64,000 nucleotides of DNA from Streptomyces longisporoflavus (lineage in GTDB: Bacteria; Actinomycetota; Actinomycetes; Streptomycetales; Streptomycetaceae), in NCBI RefSeq assembly GCF_014649775.1, contig NZ_BMTR01000019.1, forward strand, positions 83,443 through 147,442, given 5' to 3'. The position numbers were made by a program, and so were the translations under genes. Below are positions 60,464 to 64,000 of this stretch, in pieces (positions within the stretch are counted from its first letter, which is position 1; each line of letters begins with the position of its first letter). The notes under the pieces were generated by a model, which saw only the letters and a list, made by a program, of their open reading frames with translations, was not told the DNA's origin and did not search any database.

Positions 60464-61357
60464 ATGGCCAGCGCACCACACACCACCATGCGACGGGCAC
60501 TGCGCCGCGAAGTCGCCGGAACCATCGGCCTGTTGGCCGACGAGGACGACTTCGCGGCCATGCGCCGCTACCGCACCTTCACCTTCGACGACCACGAGAC
60601 CTACCTCCGGCAGGCCGAAGGCCTCCTCAGAACCCTCGCGTCCGGCGGCGGCCACACCACCATCGCCCTCTTCGACCCCGAGGAGTACGAGGAGTACTGC
60701 GCCGACACCGGCCTGGACCCCGACGCCCCGGCAAGCCGCACCCGCTTCACCGCGGAACTGGCCGCCACCGGCCCCACCGTCCCGTACGACGGCCGACCCC
60801 TTCGCGATCTCCTCCCCGACCTCGTCGACGAAGCCGTCCGCCAGGTCACCTGGGAGTACGCGACAATGCTCCTGGCCCGTCAGGGCAACTGCGCGGTCTG
60901 CGGAGAGGACATCGGCCGGGACGCCTTCAGCCGGGCCTCGGAGCTGCTCGTCCAACTGCTCGACACCTCCGGCCCCGGCACCCGGCACCTCGTCTGCAGC
61001 GTGCCCACCGCCCCGGAGACACTCCTCGCCACCCTGCACGTCACACGGGACACCGCGGGCAACACCGCACTCGACGAGACCGACGCCCTGGAGTTCACCA
61101 CGGTCCTCGCGGTCGGCATCGCCACCCACAGCGCCGGGGGCCTGGTCATGCGCACCACCACGGAAGGAGCGCCCGACCGCGTCCAGGGCTGGCGCCTGCA
61201 CGGCGAGCGACTGGAGCCCCTCACCGCGGCCGAGGTCTTCGACGCCTACTGCACCGACACGGTGTCAGGAGACCTCGTGGCCCCGGAATCCGGCGTCGAC
61301 TACTGCGCCGCACCGCCCATCGGGGACGACGAGCCCGAAGGGGGACACCGGCACTGA
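60464..61357 (+). CDS. Conserved hypothetical protein
   Basis: This 297-residue soluble acidic protein starts at ATG 60464 with GCAGGGGGA upstream; a GTG at 60431 would add 11 residues but lies within the inverted repeat. It is predicted mostly helical in the N-terminal half (RRALRREVAGTIGLLADEDDFAAMRRYRTF). A CAVCGEDIG motif near residue 143 carries two Cys that may form half a metal site. I do not recognise the family. It lies between aacS and a convergent ptsI, with its own putative regulatory repeat, and is followed by a strong terminator. Confidence 0.75.
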   Translation: MASAPHTTMRRALRREVAGTIGLLADEDDFAAMRRYRTFTFDDHETYLRQAEGLLRTLASGGGHTTIALFDPEEYEEYCADTGLDPDAPASRTRFTAELAATGPTVPYDGRPLRDLLPDLVDEAVRQVTWEYATMLLARQGNCAVCGEDIGRDAFSRASELLVQLLDTSGPGTRHLVCSVPTAPETLLATLHVTRDTAGNTALDETDALEFTTVLAVGIATHSAGGLVMRTTTEGAPDRVQGWRLHGERLEPLTAAEVFDAYCTDTVSGDLVAPESGVDYCAAPPIGDDEPEGGHRH

Positions 61358-61364
61358 ACGCCGA

Positions 61365-61399
61365 AGGGGCGCCCCATCCCTCGCGGATGGAGCGCCCCT
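61365..61399. terminator. Hairpin between convergent hypothetical gene and ptsI
   Basis: AGGGGCGC and ATCC (61365-61379) pair with GGAT and GCGCCCCT (61385-61399), with small internal bulges and a five-base loop. It lies between the two convergent stop codons. Confidence 0.75.
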
Positions 61400-61417
61400 C
61401 ACAGACCTGGCGTGCGA

Positions 61418-63088
61418 CTACTCGCCGGACAGAACCGCCTGAGCGGCCTTACGGGCCTCCTCGGCGCTGTCCGCGGCACGCGCGGCGGAAGCCGCACGCT
61501 CGCACTGCGCCAGCGTGTACTTGCCCAGCGTCGCCCGCACGTAGGGGATGGACGCCGCACCCATCGACAGAGAGGTGACACCGAGACCGGTCAGCACACA
61601 GGCGAGGAGCGGATCGGACGCCGCCTCGCCGCACACGCCACAGCTCTTGCCCTCGGCAGCGGCCGCCTCGGCGGACAGCGCGACCAGGTCGAGCAGCGCG
61701 GGCTGCCACGGGTCCTGCAGCCGGGACACGGCACCCACCTGACGGTCGGCCGCAAAGGCGTACTGCGCGAGGTCGTTGGTGCCCAGCGAGAGGAACTCGA
61801 CCTCCTGGAGGATCGAGCGCGCTCGCAGCGCGGCGGACGGGATCTCCACCATGGCGCCGAACTTGGCCTGCAGTCCCGCCTCGCGGCAGGCGTCGGCGAA
61901 CGCCTTGGCGTCGATACGGTCGGCGACCATCGGCGCCATGACCTCGAGGTAGACCGGCAGCCCTTCCGCTGCCTTGGCCAGCGCCGTCAGCTGCGTACGC
62001 AGCACATCGGGGTGCTCGAGCAGCGACCGCAGACCGCGCACGCCGAGCGCCGGGTTCGGCTCGTCACCGGGCGTCAGGAAGTCGAGCGGCTTGTCGGCAC
62101 CCGCGTCGAGCACACGCACGACGACGCGCCCCTCGGGGAACGCTTCGAGCACCGCACGGTACGCCTCGACCTGCTTCTCCTCCGACGGCGCCTTGGTGCT
62201 GTCGTCGAGGAAGAGGAACTCGGTACGGAACAGACCGACACCCTCGGCCCCGGCCTCCACGGCCGCCGGCACATCCGCGGGACCGCCGACGTTGGCCAGC
62301 AGCGGCACCTTGTGCCCGTCGGACGTCGCACCGGGACCGGTCGACGCGGCAAGCGCGGCCCTGCGCTCGGCGGCCGCGGCCTCGAGCTGACCCCGCTTCT
62401 CCGCGCTCGGCTCGACGAAGATCTCACCGGTGCTGCCGTCCACGGCGACGACCGTGCCCTCGGCCAGCTCACCGGCGCCCGGCAGCGCGACGATGGCGGG
62501 CACACCGAGCGCCCGCGCGAGGATCGCGCTGTGACTGGTCGGCCCGCCCTCCTCGGTGACGAAGCCCAGCACGAGCGCGGGGTCGAGCAGCGCCGTGTCC
62601 GCCGGCGCGAGGTCGCGCGCGATCAGGACGTAGGGCTCGTCGCTGTCCGGAACACCGGGCATCGGAACGCCGAGGAGCCGGGCGACTATCCGGTTGCGCA
62701 CGTCGTCGAGGTCGGCGACGCGTCCGGCCATGTACTCGCCGGCGCCCGCGAGCAGCTCGCGGTAGTGCGAAAAGGCGTCATAGACGGCGCGTTCCGCAGA
62801 GCTGCCGACGGTGATGCGCCGGTCGACGTCCGCCATGAGCTCGGGGTCCTGGGCGATCATGGCCTGCGCCTCGAGCACCGCCTGAGCCTCGCCGCCGGCC
62901 AGGTTGCCGCGCGCGTTCAGGTCGGCCGCCACAGCTTCCACCGCCTGGCGAGCGCGCCCCTGTTCGCGCTCTGCTTCCTCCGCGGGAATCTGCTTGGCGG
63001 GCGGTTCGAGCACCGCCGTCCCCATGTGCCGAACCTCGCCGATCGCCACTCCGTGGCTCACGCCGACGCCTCGCAGCGTTGTCTCCAT
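61418..63088 (-). CDS. ptsI: PTS enzyme I (phosphoenolpyruvate-protein phosphotransferase)
   Basis: This 556-residue protein is EI of the sugar phosphotransferase system. It autophosphorylates with PEP at His186 in GGPTSHSAILAR and passes the phosphate to HPr. The C-terminal PEP-binding barrel has GVGLFRTEFLFLDD, VRVLDAGADKPLDF, GAMVEIPSAAL, SLGTNDLAQYAFAADR and the active Cys region SCGVCGEAASDP. ATG 63088 follows GGAGACGGG; a longer frame reaching 63169 would overlap crr and is less likely. It lies 77 bases after crr on the same strand, the usual Streptomyces crr-ptsI order. Confidence 0.97.
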   Translation of the reverse strand: METTLRGVGVSHGVAIGEVRHMGTAVLEPPAKQIPAEEAEREQGRARQAVEAVAADLNARGNLAGGEAQAVLEAQAMIAQDPELMADVDRRITVGSSAERAVYDAFSHYRELLAGAGEYMAGRVADLDDVRNRIVARLLGVPMPGVPDSDEPYVLIARDLAPADTALLDPALVLGFVTEEGGPTSHSAILARALGVPAIVALPGAGELAEGTVVAVDGSTGEIFVEPSAEKRGQLEAAAAERRAALAASTGPGATSDGHKVPLLANVGGPADVPAAVEAGAEGVGLFRTEFLFLDDSTKAPSEEKQVEAYRAVLEAFPEGRVVVRVLDAGADKPLDFLTPGDEPNPALGVRGLRSLLEHPDVLRTQLTALAKAAEGLPVYLEVMAPMVADRIDAKAFADACREAGLQAKFGAMVEIPSAALRARSILQEVEFLSLGTNDLAQYAFAADRQVGAVSRLQDPWQPALLDLVALSAEAAAAEGKSCGVCGEAASDPLLACVLTGLGVTSLSMGAASIPYVRATLGKYTLAQCERAASAARAADSAEEARKAAQAVLSGE

Positions 63089-63165
63089 TGCACCCGTCTC
63101 CGATTGAGCGGCGGGCCCAGCCGCCGCGATGGATGTCCTACCTGCCGTCAGGGACGGCGATGACG

Positions 63166-63615
63166 TCACTTCCAGCTGAAGAGAGAGTCCCCAGCCTTCA
63201 CGTCGCCATCCTCCACGAGACCGGAGAGGGACTCGGCAGTGGCCTCGAGTGCCACGATCGGGCAGATCGGAGACTTGCCGGCCGCCTCGACGCCCGCGGG
63301 GTCCCAGCGCACGATGGACTGACCGCGCTGCACGGTGTCACCCTTGTTCACGAGCAGCTCGAAGCCCTCGCCGTTGAGCTGGACGGTGTCGATGCCCAGG
63401 TGCGTCAGCACGCCGTGCCCCTGGTCGTCGACGACGACGAAGGCGTGCGGGTGGAGCGAGACGACGATGCCGTCGACGGGGGCGACAGCCTCGGAGGGCT
63501 CACGCGCGGGGTCGATGGCGGTGCCGGGCCCGACCATCGCGCCGGAGAACACGGGGTCCGGTACAGCGGAGAGCCCGATGGCGCGTCCGACAAGCGGGGA
63601 CGTCACAGTGGTCAT
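63166..63615 (-). CDS. crr: PTS system EIIA component, glucose family (EIIA-Crr)
   Basis: This 149-residue protein is EIIA of the glucose/N-acetylglucosamine type. His72 in GVLTHLGIDTVQL is the phosphorylated residue, with His57 in SLHPHAFVVVDD as the partner His. PVDGIVV and FELLVNKGDTVQRGQSIVRWD are further family motifs. It receives phosphate from HPr and passes it to the membrane permease for GlcNAc. In S. coelicolor crr-ptsI is controlled by DasR, but I could not find a convincing DasR site here. The start ATG 63615 has GGGAGG upstream. Confidence 0.97.
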   Translation of the reverse strand: MTTVTSPLVGRAIGLSAVPDPVFSGAMVGPGTAIDPAREPSEAVAPVDGIVVSLHPHAFVVVDDQGHGVLTHLGIDTVQLNGEGFELLVNKGDTVQRGQSIVRWDPAGVEAAGKSPICPIVALEATAESLSGLVEDGDVKAGDSLFSWK

Positions 63616-63960
63616 GGCATGCCTCCCAGGGGGTGGAGAGTCGTAGCCGCCGTCGCTACCTGTCCTGGACGACGCACTGTGCAGAAGAGTAAGTCATAAA
63701 AAGTCCCGGTTCCGCGTGAGAGGTCCCGGTTGACTGAGTAGGGGCACTGCACAAACGATTTGCGCCCGCCCCAACGCCCCATGTACAGTCGGACTCCTGC
63801 CTGAGGCGAGCGACGCGGTCAGCGTCCGGACTCGGCGGCATCTATCAAGTCAGATCCTAATCCCTGGGTCAGCTTCTGCGTGTTCGCAGATGAGTGGTCA
63901 GGGAGTCGAAAAAGACCTGATAGAGTTTGAAACACAACGAAGGGAAGCGCCCGGAGGAAA
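63616..63960. promoter_or_regulatory. Divergent promoter region between crr and an rRNA operon
   Basis: No gene is present. Minus strand: the crr promoter region, with a direct repeat GTCCCGGTT at 63703-63711 and 63723-63731, 20 bp apart. Plus strand: TTGCGC (63760-63765) and TACAGT (63784-63789) with an 18-bp spacer, and a promoter-proximal TAGAGT (63921-63926) followed by the start of the ribosomal leader. Multiple tandem promoters are usual for Streptomyces rRNA operons. Confidence 0.6.
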
Positions 63961-64000
63961 GCCCGAGAGGGTGAGTACAAAGGAAGCGTCCGTTCCTTGA
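63921..64000 (+). ncRNA. 5' leader of an rRNA operon, truncated at the window edge
   Basis: From about 63930 the sequence is the Streptomyces pre-16S leader as I remember it: a CGAAGGGAAGCGCCCGGAGG segment, GCCCGAGAGGGTGAGTACAA, and a hairpin AAGGAA-N7-TTCCTT at 63980-63998. The 16S rRNA gene should begin a few hundred bases beyond position 64000. The upstream TAGAGT at 63921 is probably a -10 of a leader promoter. Confidence 0.82.

Noticed and set aside
61418..63169. Longer PtsI start at 63169
   Set aside because: It would overlap the end of crr, adds 27 residues not seen in the family, and ATG 63088 has a good ribosome binding site.
63616..63760. DasR-binding site upstream of crr
   Set aside because: The closest string (GTCCTGGAC near 63662) has an odd-length centre and does not match the even-length DasR palindrome.

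Overview
The window looks like a piece of a Streptomyces chromosome. It is very GC-rich with GC-biased third codon positions, GTG and TTG starts are common, genes overlap by GTGA/ATGA, and several gene sets are typical of the genus: rbpA behind a SigR-type promoter, a conservon (Cvn) operon, mycothiol-dependent formaldehyde dehydrogenase, crr-ptsI, and an rRNA leader of Streptomyces type. From memory, rbpA, ppm1, crr and ptsI correspond to the S. coelicolor SCO1390-SCO1423 interval, so most of the window is probably core chromosome. I see no integrase, transposase, phage module, CRISPR array or tRNA gene.

Layout. 1-6.4 kb: a truncated protein, an APH-fold phosphotransferase with a TTA codon, a small hypothetical protein, an Lrp regulator, a YtcJ-type amidohydrolase, polyprenol-phosphate mannose synthase and FxsA. 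6.4-13.7 kb: twin terminators, then rbpA, an Atg22-like transporter, a glycerophosphodiesterase, a YczE-type membrane protein with a divergent MocR regulator, and a two-gene membrane/FtsK-like operon whose P-loop lacks the lysine. 14-18.6 kb: ankyrin and HEAT-repeat proteins and two overlapping glycosyltransferases. 18.6-24 kb: a GntR-controlled operon (MFS, DUF1445 D-glutamate cyclase-like protein, PxpA, PxpB, PxpC) for 5-oxoproline and glutamate metabolism. 24-31.3 kb: a three-gene condensin-like module (MksF/E/B or JetA/B/C type) without an adjacent nuclease gene, the most interesting unexplained system here. 31.3-40.1 kb: an oxidative N-demethylation cluster (Rieske oxygenase, sarcosine oxidase, dimethylglycine oxidase, mycothiol formaldehyde dehydrogenase, IclR regulator, Rieske ferredoxin, ferredoxin reductase) that can be read as glycine betaine to glycine with formaldehyde disposal. 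41-49.4 kb: a conservon (sensor kinase-like, roadblock, DUF742, GTPase) with a 1,236-residue 5-oxoprolinase inserted between the third and fourth genes. 49.5-54.7 kb: glpF-glpK, a thiolase/DUF35 pair and a secreted VanX-type dipeptidase. 54.8-64 kb: a Nudix hydrolase, a 41-42 bp minisatellite, a GH31 glycosidase, acetoacetyl-CoA synthetase, an unknown protein, ptsI and crr, and finally the promoter and leader of an rRNA operon whose 16S gene lies beyond the window.

Themes. Two independent 5-oxoproline routes (PxpABC and the ATP-dependent fused oxoprolinase) sit 25 kb apart. Several regulator/promoter pairs can be read directly: a palindrome filling the spacer of the pxp operon promoter, a related pair of dyads on the two demethylation-cluster promoters, a SigR promoter at rbpA, and an Lrp dyad overlapping its own -10. 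Start codons were chosen from frame, overlap with the upstream stop, Shine-Dalgarno spacing and family alignment remembered from related proteins. No database search was possible.
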